Assembly: GCF_003428625.2 (NCBI RefSeq) | Contig: NZ_QVQT02000002.1 | Coordinates: forward strand, 124,001 to 188,000 | Origin: Paracidobacterium acidisoli | GTDB lineage: Bacteria > Acidobacteriota > Terriglobia > Terriglobales > Acidobacteriaceae | DNA: 64,000 bases | Direction of reading: 5' to 3' | In this document: one piece after another, positions 1-7,280 of the stretch | How the letters are laid out: each line of letters opens with the position of its first letter | Position numbering within the stretch: the stretch's first letter is position 1 | Translations under genes and position numbers: made by a program | The notes under the pieces: generated by a model | What the model was told of the DNA's origin: nothing | The model's input: the letters and a program-made list of their open reading frames with translations, nothing else | Database searches by the model: none

Positions 1-1373
1 GCAAGCATGTGATGAACTCGGCGGCGCTGGTGCGGCATGGGCACATTGAGTTTGTGCAGTCGAAGATGCTGCTGCCGTTTTATGACGTGTTCGACGAGCA
101 GCGGTACTTCGCTCCGGCGGCGCGGCAGCGCATCTGCCATTTCGACGGGCAGGATCTGGCGCTGACGATCTGCGAGGATGCCTGGAACGACAAGAGCTTC
201 TGGGAGAACCGGCTGTATACGGTCGATCCTGTGGAGGAGCTGCTGCGCGGCCATGCAGGCGCGCCGATCCTGAACATTTCCGCATCGCCTTACTGGCGCG
301 GCAAGCGCGAGGTGCGGCGCGAGATGCTGGCGGCGATTGCGGCGCGGCACAAGGCGCCGGTGGTGATGGTGAACCAGGTGGGCGGCAACGACAGTCTGAT
401 CTTTGACGGGTCGAGCCTGGTGGTGGGGCCGGACGGCGATGTGATCGCGCAGGCGAAGGGCTTCGAGGAAGACCTGATCTTCGTGGATACGGCGGCGCTG
501 ACCGGCGACCGGCACGATCAGATTGAAGACGAAGACGCCGCGGTGCTGGAAGCGCTGGTGCTGGGCACGCGTGATTATGTGCGCAAGTGCGGGTTCTCGA
601 AGGCGCTGGTGGGTCTGAGCGGCGGCATCGATTCGGCGCTGGTGGCGACGATTGCCGTAAAGGCGCTGGGCAGCGAGAACGTTACGGCGGTGGGTATGCC
701 GAGTCCGTATTCGTCGCAGGGCTCGATCGACGACAGCCGGCGGCTGGCGGAAAACCTGGGGATTCGCTTCGAGATTGTGCCGATCAGCGGACTCTTTGAA
801 GAGTATCGCGGCGCGCTGGAATCGCTGTTCGCGGGTACGAAGCCGGATATCACGGAAGAGAATATTCAGTCGCGGATTCGCGGCAATCTGCTGATGGCAC
901 TGTCGAACAAATTCAATGCGCTGGTGCTGACGACCGGTAACAAGAGCGAGATGTCGACGGGCTACTGCACGCTGTATGGCGATATGGTGGGCGCGCTGGC
1001 GGTGATCGGCGATGTGTTCAAGACGCGGGTGTATGCGATCTGCGAGTCGCTGAACCGCGAGCGGGAGGTGATTCCACGGGCGATTCTCGAGAAGCCTCCG
1101 TCGGCCGAGCTGCGGCCCGATCAGAAGGACACGGATTCTCTGCTGCCGTACGAAGTGCTTGATCCCATACTGGAAGCCTATGTGGAGCGCTACGAGACGC
1201 CGGAGACGATTGCCGCGGAGAAGGGAATCGACCTGGAGACGGTGCGCGCGGTGGTGAAGCTGGTGGAGCGCAGCGAATACAAGCGGCAGCAGGCGGCTCC
1301 GGTGCTGAAGGTGACGTCGAAGGCTTTCGGAATGGGACGGCGCTTTCCCATCGCGGTAAAGGTTCAGGTATAA
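1..1373 (+). CDS. nadE: NAD+ synthetase, glutamine-hydrolysing (5' end outside window)
   Basis: Final step of NAD biosynthesis: ATP-dependent amidation of nicotinic acid adenine dinucleotide, with ammonia made from glutamine by an N-terminal nitrilase-type domain. The reading frame is open to the left edge (first full codon at base 3), so roughly 90-100 N-terminal residues are missing, judged from the usual length of about 545 residues. Visible are the nitrilase catalytic Cys in CEDAW (about residue 55 of the visible part) and the NAD synthetase P-loop LSGGIDSALV (about residues 201-210), followed by STGYCTLYGDM and the conserved EKPPSAELRPDQKD segment. The C-terminus ends normally at TAA 1371-1373. 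It lies 100 bases before the next gene on the same strand, with no clear terminator between them. Family assignment is firm. Confidence 0.96.
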   Translation, partial: KHVMNSAALVRHGHIEFVQSKMLLPFYDVFDEQRYFAPAARQRICHFDGQDLALTICEDAWNDKSFWENRLYTVDPVEELLRGHAGAPILNISASPYWRGKREVRREMLAAIAARHKAPVVMVNQVGGNDSLIFDGSSLVVGPDGDVIAQAKGFEEDLIFVDTAALTGDRHDQIEDEDAAVLEALVLGTRDYVRKCGFSKALVGLSGGIDSALVATIAVKALGSENVTAVGMPSPYSSQGSIDDSRRLAENLGIRFEIVPISGLFEEYRGALESLFAGTKPDITEENIQSRIRGNLLMALSNKFNALVLTTGNKSEMSTGYCTLYGDMVGALAVIGDVFKTRVYAICESLNREREVIPRAILEKPPSAELRPDQKDTDSLLPYEVLDPILEAYVERYETPETIAAEKGIDLETVRAVVKLVERSEYKRQQAAPVLKVTSKAFGMGRRFPIAVKVQV

Positions 1374-1476
1374 GGGTTTCGACGGGTGTTGCTGTCGGCA
1401 GCCCTGTCTGCGAAGGTGCCGGCGGCAACGCGAGGCCGGAGTGACGAAGGAAAAGTTTCCACTGGAAAGGATCTCG

Positions 1477-2484
1477 ATGCGTTTTCGTTTTATCCTCAGC
1501 GGCACCCTGCCTGCGCTTGTTCTGGCGGGAGCGTCTCTTTGCGCGGCCCAGGCCGCCCAGCAGCAGAAAGCCCCTCAGCCGTTTACGGTTCCTTCGGCTC
1601 CGGCGGCGCCGGGCGAGCCGCGCTTTCCTCCGGTGGACAAGGCAAATTTCACCGCGGATTCACCAACTGCGGAGACGGTGAATGCGTTTCTGAAGGCCTC
1701 ATGGGGATACGACAACAGCCGTGTCTGGGAGGTATACGCGATCGAGAAGACTCCGGTGGAAGGGCTGTCGAAGGTGCTGGTGCTGGTAGCGCAGAGAGAG
1801 CATCCGCAGCAGATTGCGAACCTCTCTTTCTTTGTCGCGCCGGACGGAAAGCATCTGATCGCGAATGAATCGGTCCTGGATTTCGGAGCGCAGCCCTATG
1901 CGCCGGCGAACCAGGTGCTGCAGCAGCGCGCCGATGGTCCTTCACGCGGAGCGTCGGCCAAACAGTTCGAGCTGGTGGAGTTCGCAGACTTCGAATGCCC
2001 GCACTGCAAGGCGGCGCAGCCGATCGTGGACAAGCTGCTGAAGGATTTTCCGCAGGCGCACTTCGTCTTCCAGAACTTTCCGCTGGTGAGGATTCATCCG
2101 GCAGCATATCAGGCCGCGAACTACGGCCTGTGCGTGGCGAAGCAGGGCGGCAACGATGCGTTCTTCAAATACGCCGATGCGGTCTTTAACAGCCAGGAGC
2201 AGCTGCCCGCGGGTGTGGAGAAGACGCTGGCGGCGGCGGTGACGACGGCGGGGCAGGACCCGGCAAAGGTGTCTGCGTGCGCGGCTTCCGCGGAGGGCAA
2301 GGCGGCGGTGGACGCGTCGCTGAAGCTGGCGCAGGACCTGCATGTGGACCAGACGCCGATGCTGTATATCGACGGACGGCCGATTCCGATCGGTGGGGTG
2401 GTGGATGGCCCGGCGACGGGGGGAGCGCTCTCCTACGATCAGCTGAAGGAGATCATCACGTACCAGTTTTCGCTGGACAAGTAG
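1477..2484 (+). CDS. Secreted DsbA-like thiol-disulfide protein
   Basis: Predicted periplasmic thioredoxin-fold protein of 335 residues. ATG 1477 was chosen over an upstream GTG at 1441 because GGAAAGG lies 6 bases before it and it opens a signal peptide (MRFRFILSGTLPALVLAG then an Ala-rich cleavage region). A Pro/Ala-rich spacer and a roughly 110-residue domain without a recognised name precede the DsbA-like domain. That domain has the redox motif CPHC at residues 174-177 and a downstream TP cis-proline segment (VDQTPMLYIDG). Such proteins make or isomerise disulfides in exported proteins; the direction of the reaction cannot be read from sequence. A strong terminator follows the stop immediately. 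The N-terminal domain could be a dimerisation module, which is inference. Confidence 0.88.
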   Translation: MRFRFILSGTLPALVLAGASLCAAQAAQQQKAPQPFTVPSAPAAPGEPRFPPVDKANFTADSPTAETVNAFLKASWGYDNSRVWEVYAIEKTPVEGLSKVLVLVAQREHPQQIANLSFFVAPDGKHLIANESVLDFGAQPYAPANQVLQQRADGPSRGASAKQFELVEFADFECPHCKAAQPIVDKLLKDFPQAHFVFQNFPLVRIHPAAYQAANYGLCVAKQGGNDAFFKYADAVFNSQEQLPAGVEKTLAAAVTTAGQDPAKVSACAASAEGKAAVDASLKLAQDLHVDQTPMLYIDGRPIPIGGVVDGPATGGALSYDQLKEIITYQFSLDK

Positions 2485-2527
2485 CAACAAAAAAAGAAGC
2501 AGGAGAGATTCTGCTTCTTTTTTGTTG
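2485..2527. terminator. Rho-independent terminator, possibly bidirectional
   Basis: Directly after the stop codon of the DsbA-like gene, an 18/17-base near-perfect inverted repeat (CAACA...AGAAGCAG / CTGCTTC...TGTTG) encloses the 8-base loop GAGAGATT. The arms carry A7 and T6 runs, so a T tract is present in either direction. Confidence 0.85.
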
Positions 2528-2544
2528 CCATACCTATCAAACAG

Positions 2545-2563
2545 ATATATTGTTCCGATATAT
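2545..2563. promoter_or_regulatory. Candidate PadR operator dyad
   Basis: ATATATTG-TTC-CGATATAT is an AT-rich inverted repeat (8-3-8, one mismatch) about 19 bases before the padR-like start codon, in otherwise GC-rich DNA. Position and symmetry fit an autoregulatory operator overlapping a promoter; this is inferred. Confidence 0.4.
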
Positions 2564-2581
2564 GAGGCTGCCACGCAATTT

Positions 2582-3121
2582 ATGAAGAGGCTGAATCAGA
2601 GCCAGCTTGCGCTGCTGGGACTGCTGAGCTTCGGCGCGATGTCGGGGTACGATCTGAAGCAGCTTAGCGACTGGTCAGTCGGTTATTTCTGGCGGGAGAG
2701 CTATGGACAGATCTACCCGCACCTGAAGCGGCTGGAGGCAGACGGGCTGGTGGCGCGAAAGACGGAGCGCGGCACCGGCCGCAGGGACCGGCACGAGTAT
2801 CGGCTGACGGCTGCAGGGAAGCAGACGCTGCAGCGCTGGCTGGCGAAGCCGGCAGCGGAGGAGATTCCGAGAAACGAGATGCTGCTGAAGGTCTTCTTCG
2901 GAGATCTGGTGGCGCCGGAGTTCACCGTGGAGCATATTGCCCGGCAAAAGGCTCAGTCGGAGGCAGAGCTGACGGCATACGCAGCGGTGCAGAAGCGCAT
3001 TGAGGGCGAACAGGGCAGCCCCCGGCAGAAGCAGCACTGGCTGATGACGCTGCGTTATGGAATCCATATAGCCCAGGCACAAATGAACTGGTGTGAGGAG
3101 ATGTTGAAAGAGCTGAAGTAG
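2582..3121 (+). CDS. PadR family transcriptional regulator
   Basis: A 179-residue winged-helix regulator of the PadR/AphA (Vir-like) class. The N-terminal winged helix shows the family pattern LALLGLLSFGAMSGYDLKQ (residues 8-26), GQIYPHLKRLEADGLV and a basic wing (ERGTGRRDRHEYRLTAAG). The C-terminal half is helical and charged, matching the dimerisation domain of the longer PadR subfamily. ATG 2582 was preferred over an upstream in-frame TTG at 2522, which would run into the preceding terminator. PadR proteins commonly repress a neighbouring membrane or efflux gene and themselves. Here the next gene, 56 bases downstream on the same strand, is an integral membrane protein, a natural target. 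The inducer is unknown. Confidence 0.92.
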   Translation: MKRLNQSQLALLGLLSFGAMSGYDLKQLSDWSVGYFWRESYGQIYPHLKRLEADGLVARKTERGTGRRDRHEYRLTAAGKQTLQRWLAKPAAEEIPRNEMLLKVFFGDLVAPEFTVEHIARQKAQSEAELTAYAAVQKRIEGEQGSPRQKQHWLMTLRYGIHIAQAQMNWCEEMLKELK

Positions 3122-3177
3122 CGGGGCCCGGCGGGCGGAGCGCCGCTGTTTCCAACATGTAACCGTGGAGGTGACGT

Positions 3178-3867
3178 ATGCATGGACACGATCCGTTGTG
3201 GATGCGGGCTTTTCTGACTGTTCATATCGGCGCCGGGAGTGGAGCGTTTGTGCTGGCGCCGCTGGCGCTGATGACGGCAAAGGGCGGAAAGGCGCACCGC
3301 CTCTGGGGAAAGATCTACTTCTGGTGCATGACAGTAGTGGCTGTCACAGCACTGGTGATGGCGCTGTGGAGGCCGATCCTGTTTCTGGCCTTCGTCTCGG
3401 TGTTCAGCTTTTATTCGGCGTTTGTGGCTTACCGTGTGCTCGGACAGAAAGCGGCATGGAAGGGCGAGAAGGTGGCGACGAGGCTGGACTGGGCGGCCGC
3501 TGTGATCGACTTTGTGTGCAGCGCGACGCTGGCGGCACTGGGCGCGGTGCGTCCCGCGATGGTGCAGAATCTGGGGATTCCCGCGATGGTGTTTGGCGGG
3601 ATCGGGATATGGATTGCGGTGAATGCAGTGTGGGGGTTCACGCATCCTCCGAAGGAGAAGATGTTCTGGTGGTATGGGCACCTGCAGGGCATGCTGGGCA
3701 GCTACATCGCAGCGTGGACGGCCTTCTGCATTGTCACTATCGGGCCGTTGCTGCATCACGCATGGTGGCTGTGGCTGCTGCCGACCGCAGTGGGTGTGCC
3801 GGCGATGATCGCAACCACGGCCTATTACAGGAGGAAGTTCGCGCCGCGCGTGAGAGCAGCGGTCTGA
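3178..3867 (+). CDS. Integral membrane protein, DUF2306-like
   Basis: A 229-residue protein that is almost wholly hydrophobic, with about seven predicted membrane segments (for example residues 11-32, 47-66, 70-86, 103-122, 130-150, 165-185 and 190-215). It starts at ATG 3178, 7 bases after a good GGAGGTG site. The N-terminal pattern HIGAGSGAFVLAPLALM followed by KGGKAHRLWGK resembles DUF2306-type membrane proteins of unknown function, with conserved His residues that could bind a metal or haem. Its position behind a PadR-type regulator suggests the two form a small regulated unit. No function can be assigned. Confidence 0.75.
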   Translation: MHGHDPLWMRAFLTVHIGAGSGAFVLAPLALMTAKGGKAHRLWGKIYFWCMTVVAVTALVMALWRPILFLAFVSVFSFYSAFVAYRVLGQKAAWKGEKVATRLDWAAAVIDFVCSATLAALGAVRPAMVQNLGIPAMVFGGIGIWIAVNAVWGFTHPPKEKMFWWYGHLQGMLGSYIAAWTAFCIVTIGPLLHHAWWLWLLPTAVGVPAMIATTAYYRRKFAPRVRAAV

Positions 3868-3890
3868 GCTGCGTTTCCCGCGCAAAGGAT

Positions 3891-3912
3891 TTCACCACAG
3901 AGGACACAGAGG
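3891..3912. repeat. CACAGAGG-type dispersed intergenic motif
   Basis: TTCACCACAGAGGACACAGA followed by GG contains an internal tandem (CACAGAGGA / CACAGAGG). From general knowledge, motifs of this kind recur between genes in several environmental phyla. Only one copy is seen in this window, so repeat status here rests on recall, not on counting. Confidence 0.4.
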
Positions 3913-3991
3913 TAAACCGCAAAAGGTTGCCAGAAGGCGGGTCTGCTCAGAGGGATGATCTTTGCGGAAGTGGTGCTTGGGAAAAGGCCGG

Positions 3992-4597
3992 TCACCGGAT
4001 GGGCGAAAGGGTGCTGCGGGCGCGAATGGGCGCGGCGGGGATACCGACGACGACGGCTCCGGCGGGAACGTCGCGGGTGACGACGGCATTCGCGCCGATG
4101 GTGGCATGGTCGCCGATGGTGACGCCGCCGAGGATAGTCACGCCGCGGCCGATCCAGACCTCGCGGCCGATAGCGATGGGTTTGGCGACGTGACCTGCGT
4201 AACGGATGATCACGTCTTCGCTCCGGCTGTGATTGGCGTCGCGAATGCTGGAATACTCGCCGATCATGGTGCCGTCTCCGATGATGACCCCGGCCATGGC
4301 GACGATGTGAACACCGCGGGAGGCGACGACGTCATCGCCGATGGTGATGACGGCATTCTCCTGTGTCTCGAGGTGCAGCCCGGGATAGAAGAGTACGTTT
4401 TCTCCAATGGAAATATTGCCGATGCCGTGGACATCGACTCTGCCGAGGATGACGGCGGAGGCGGGCAGAGGACGATTGATATCGGCGGCGAGCAGAGACC
4501 AGGCGTAGATGCGCGCCACCGCTTCACGCAGGCCCCGCGTGTAGCGGAGGATGCGGGAGAGCAGGGTTCCGAGAACAGCCTTGAGAGCGCGCTTCAT
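3992..4597 (-). CDS. Left-handed beta-helix (hexapeptide) O-acetyltransferase
   Basis: A 201-residue sugar or exopolysaccharide acetyltransferase of the WcaF/NodL/LacA type. From residue 50 onward the chain is a run of hexapeptide repeats ([IV]-G-x-x-x-x), for example IGENVLFYPG, ITIGDDVVASRGVHI and IGREVWIGRGVTILGGVTIG, ending in the family signature GANAVVTRDVPAGAVVVGIP. The probable catalytic His lies in the SIRDANHS segment. The first 45 residues are a basic, amphipathic lead that could bind membrane. It is the last of three minus-strand genes (glycosyltransferase, glycosyltransferase, acetyltransferase), so it probably decorates a glycan made by its neighbours. The acceptor is unknown. 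Confidence 0.88.
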   Translation of the reverse strand: MKRALKAVLGTLLSRILRYTRGLREAVARIYAWSLLAADINRPLPASAVILGRVDVHGIGNISIGENVLFYPGLHLETQENAVITIGDDVVASRGVHIVAMAGVIIGDGTMIGEYSSIRDANHSRSEDVIIRYAGHVAKPIAIGREVWIGRGVTILGGVTIGDHATIGANAVVTRDVPAGAVVVGIPAAPIRARSTLSPIR

Positions 4598-4644
4598 AGG
4601 ATGGATTCTTTATACTCGCGCAGTAACGGCCACGGGAGATGGTA

Positions 4645-5661
4645 TCACCAGGGGCGGGGCGGGGAGATACGGCCGCCGGAGGTATCGTTCCAGGCCTGCC
4701 GCATCAGTGTAACCAGGTTACGGCTCTCGCGGGCGCGGGCGATGCGGCGCGGGTCTTTACTGAAGGCATTGCGCAGGGCTGTGAGGCGGTAGAGGGTCGT
4801 CTCCTGAGCTTTCGCGAACCAGGCTGCCGAGCCGTGGTGCTTGCGGTAATAGAGCAGGGTGCTGCGCATGCGCCACAGGATGAGCTGCGCGCCCGTCGAG
4901 GACATTTCGAGGGTCTTCACCTGGCGTGAGGATTCGCCGCCGATGTGGATGATGACAATATCAGGCCAGTACCAGATCTGCCAGCCGGCCTGTTTGATGC
5001 GGCGGCAGAGGTCGACCTCTTCGGAATAAAGGAAGAAGACGGGATCGAAGAATCCGGCCTGAGCGAGGGTTTCGGCGCGAAGGATGGAAAAGGCTCCGGG
5101 AACCCAGTCCACCTCAGAAGCTACCGACTGGTCGGCCCAGGTGCGATCGAAGTGCCCGAAGAGACGGGATTTGGGAAAGCGTCCGGCGAGGCCGGTGAAG
5201 ACGAAGGCATCGCTCCAGAGAGCGGGAAACATGCGCGCCGAGGGCTGCCAGGAGTGGTCGCGCCCGACGAGGCGGCCGCCGGCGAGGCCGGCCTTCGGGT
5301 TGGCATCCATGTGCGCGACGGCGAGATGAAGTGAGCCGGGGCAGAGGAAGGCGTCAGAGTTGAGCAGCACGACATAGCGGCCGCGCGTGTGCGCAAGCGC
5401 AACATTGTTGGCGGCTCCGAAGCCGAGATTGACATCGCTGCGAAAGAGACGGACGGAGGGGTAATCCTTTTCGACCATCTCCGGCGAGCCGTCGGAGGAG
5501 TGGTTGTCGACGATGAGGACTTCGACGCTGAGACCGCCGGCCTCGCGCTCGATCGACTGCAGACACTCGCGCAGAACTTCGCGTGTATTGAAAGAGACGA
5601 TGACGATGGACACGTCGATCGGGTGCTCTGGAGATGCCGGAAACGTCATGGGGTCAGCCAT
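4645..5661 (-). CDS. Family 2 glycosyltransferase
   Basis: A rhamnosyl/galactosyl-transferase-like GT2 of the WcaA/RfbF type, about 338 residues. It shows the GT-A start DVSIVIVSFNTREVLRECLQSI, the nucleotide-binding segment VEVLIVDNHSSDGSPEMV, the metal-binding region NSDAFLCPG (NSD in place of DXD) and the later SEEVDLCRRIKQAGW, the ED-type catalytic base region. The start overlaps the stop of the preceding gene (TGA 5656-5654). ATG 5661 gives a short overlap, whereas ATG 5649 has a better-spaced GAGGAG; both are possible. The long in-frame extension further upstream is antisense-like low-complexity sequence and was not accepted. Donor and acceptor sugars cannot be told. Confidence 0.9.
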   Translation of the reverse strand: MADPMTFPASPEHPIDVSIVIVSFNTREVLRECLQSIEREAGGLSVEVLIVDNHSSDGSPEMVEKDYPSVRLFRSDVNLGFGAANNVALAHTRGRYVVLLNSDAFLCPGSLHLAVAHMDANPKAGLAGGRLVGRDHSWQPSARMFPALWSDAFVFTGLAGRFPKSRLFGHFDRTWADQSVASEVDWVPGAFSILRAETLAQAGFFDPVFFLYSEEVDLCRRIKQAGWQIWYWPDIVIIHIGGESSRQVKTLEMSSTGAQLILWRMRSTLLYYRKHHGSAAWFAKAQETTLYRLTALRNAFSKDPRRIARARESRNLVTLMRQAWNDTSGGRISPPRPW

Positions 5662-6973
5662 TCTCCTCAGACGAGGATGGTTGCGCGAGAGCCTGCTCGA
5701 AGGCAGCGGCAAGCCGTTCGAGGTTCTTCGGGAGATTGTAGCGCTCGAGGACGTGAGCGCGGCCTGCGGCTCCGAGCCGGCGGCGCAGAGGCGCGTCAAG
5801 GATGAGGAGCTTAATGGCGGCGGCCAGCTCTTCAACCGAAGAGGCGGGCACGAGAATGCCATCGACACGGTTACGAATCAGCTCGGGGATACCGGCGACC
5901 ATGGTGCTGACGCAGGGGATTTCCATGGCCATAGCTTCCATGAGCGCGACGGGGACGCCTTCGGCGAAGCTGGGCAGCACGAAGATGTCGGCCTGCGCGA
6001 GCTGTTCGCGGGTGTGGTCGTGATTGAGGGCGCCGCGAAAGGTGACGTGAGCGGAGAGGCCGTGTGAGGCGGTAAAGGCTTCGAGTGCCTTGCGGTCGGA
6101 GCCGTCGCCGACGAAGACGGCGCGAAGGGAGTGCCCGGCGGCGAGCAGGGAGGCCACGGCTTCCAGAAGGATCATCTGCCCCTTGGCGGGCACGAGACGG
6201 CCGACGCAGACGAGGGTGATTTCATTTTGGGAAGACTCTGCGCGAGGGGAAGTGTCCGCCCGTGGGACAAACTCCTCCGGACGAATGCCGAGCCGGATGA
6301 CCTGCAGCTTCTTCCAGTGATCGGGGGCGGAGTACTTCATGAGCTGGCTTCGGCAGTAGTCGCTGATGCAGAAGATGAACTTCGCCTGGCGAATTTTTTG
6401 CTGAAGATAAAAGAGATCTACATCATAGAACTCCTCGGGGCCGTGTATGGTGAGCGACAACGAGTACCCCCAGGACTTGGAAACCAGCAGGCCGACAGTG
6501 GCGACGGGTCCCCCGAAGTGGACGTGGAGATGAGTGAGTCCGCGCTGCTTCATCCAGTTTCCGACAAGGAATGCTTCAAGGAGATAAAGAAGCGCATAGC
6601 CTCGCCGATATAGACCACACGCAGGCAGTTCCAAAATGGAACTGAACCCGCGGAGAAAGACTTTGGGATGCTTCAGCGCCACGCCAAACAGCGTTGCCGC
6701 AGCCTTCCAGCGGCTGGTGCTTTTGATGTACCAGGTCCGCTCGACTTCAGATGCTTCTGCAGGGGGCAGACTGCTGTGAGGACGATCCGGGGGATTGATG
6801 GATGCGGTTTCTATTTGGAAACCAAATTGCTTAAGGCCAAGTAGTTCCTTCAGAAAGAAAGTATGCGAAACAGCCGGGTACTGGCTTAGAAGGTAAGCAA
6901 TACGCGGCTTTTCAACAACTGAAGGTTCTTCAGTTAGCTGTGTGGGATGCGGACGTGTGGGAATAAGTTGCAT
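5654..6973 (-). CDS. Family 4 glycosyltransferase
   Basis: A 439-residue GT-B fold retaining glycosyltransferase. The N-terminal acceptor domain opens with RIAYLLSQYPAVSHTFFLKE, typical of colanic/exopolysaccharide GT4 enzymes. The C-terminal donor domain has the VCVGRLVPAKGQ strand-loop and the E-X7-E region PSFAEGVPVALMEAMAMEIP. It is the first gene of a three-gene minus-strand set with the GT2 and the acetyltransferase, with overlapping stop and start, so the three are probably co-transcribed. The next 307 bases upstream hold no gene. Substrate is unknown; export and assembly proteins for this glycan are not adjacent, although a full exopolysaccharide operon lies 22 kb away. Confidence 0.92.
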   Translation of the reverse strand: MQLIPTRPHPTQLTEEPSVVEKPRIAYLLSQYPAVSHTFFLKELLGLKQFGFQIETASINPPDRPHSSLPPAEASEVERTWYIKSTSRWKAAATLFGVALKHPKVFLRGFSSILELPACGLYRRGYALLYLLEAFLVGNWMKQRGLTHLHVHFGGPVATVGLLVSKSWGYSLSLTIHGPEEFYDVDLFYLQQKIRQAKFIFCISDYCRSQLMKYSAPDHWKKLQVIRLGIRPEEFVPRADTSPRAESSQNEITLVCVGRLVPAKGQMILLEAVASLLAAGHSLRAVFVGDGSDRKALEAFTASHGLSAHVTFRGALNHDHTREQLAQADIFVLPSFAEGVPVALMEAMAMEIPCVSTMVAGIPELIRNRVDGILVPASSVEELAAAIKLLILDAPLRRRLGAAGRAHVLERYNLPKNLERLAAAFEQALAQPSSSEENG

Positions 6974-7280
6974 AAGGCCAGGAAATATTTACCGTTGCAG
7001 TGAAACACAGCAGATACGTAACAAAAGTACCGTCAATGGGGTGCAAATCGTAACCAAATTTTGGACCCCGCTTGTATAATCGGTTACAACCTTACCAGCT
7101 AATAGTAGTGAAACCTGCATGTGACTTTTGGGTCATATGTTTCGGGCGAGCCCACTCTCCTGCTCCGATCGCCCAGGTGAAGCAGAACATTCATCCGGTC
7201 TTATAACCAGGGTAATCGATTTTCAGATACGTCGTTGTTGAGGAAGTCTCCCCCTGCACCAACTTTCCAGGAGTGTTGGC
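6974..7280. other. Divergent intergenic region with candidate -10
   Basis: A 307-base spacer between the minus-strand glycosyltransferase unit and the large secreted protein. It is noticeably AT-richer than its flanks and has no credible ORF. A TATAAT hexamer lies at 7075-7080 on the plus strand (about 200 bases before the start codon at 7281); the -35 at 18-base spacing is poor (TAACCA, 7051-7056). A long 5' leader would follow if this promoter is used. Confidence 0.45.
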
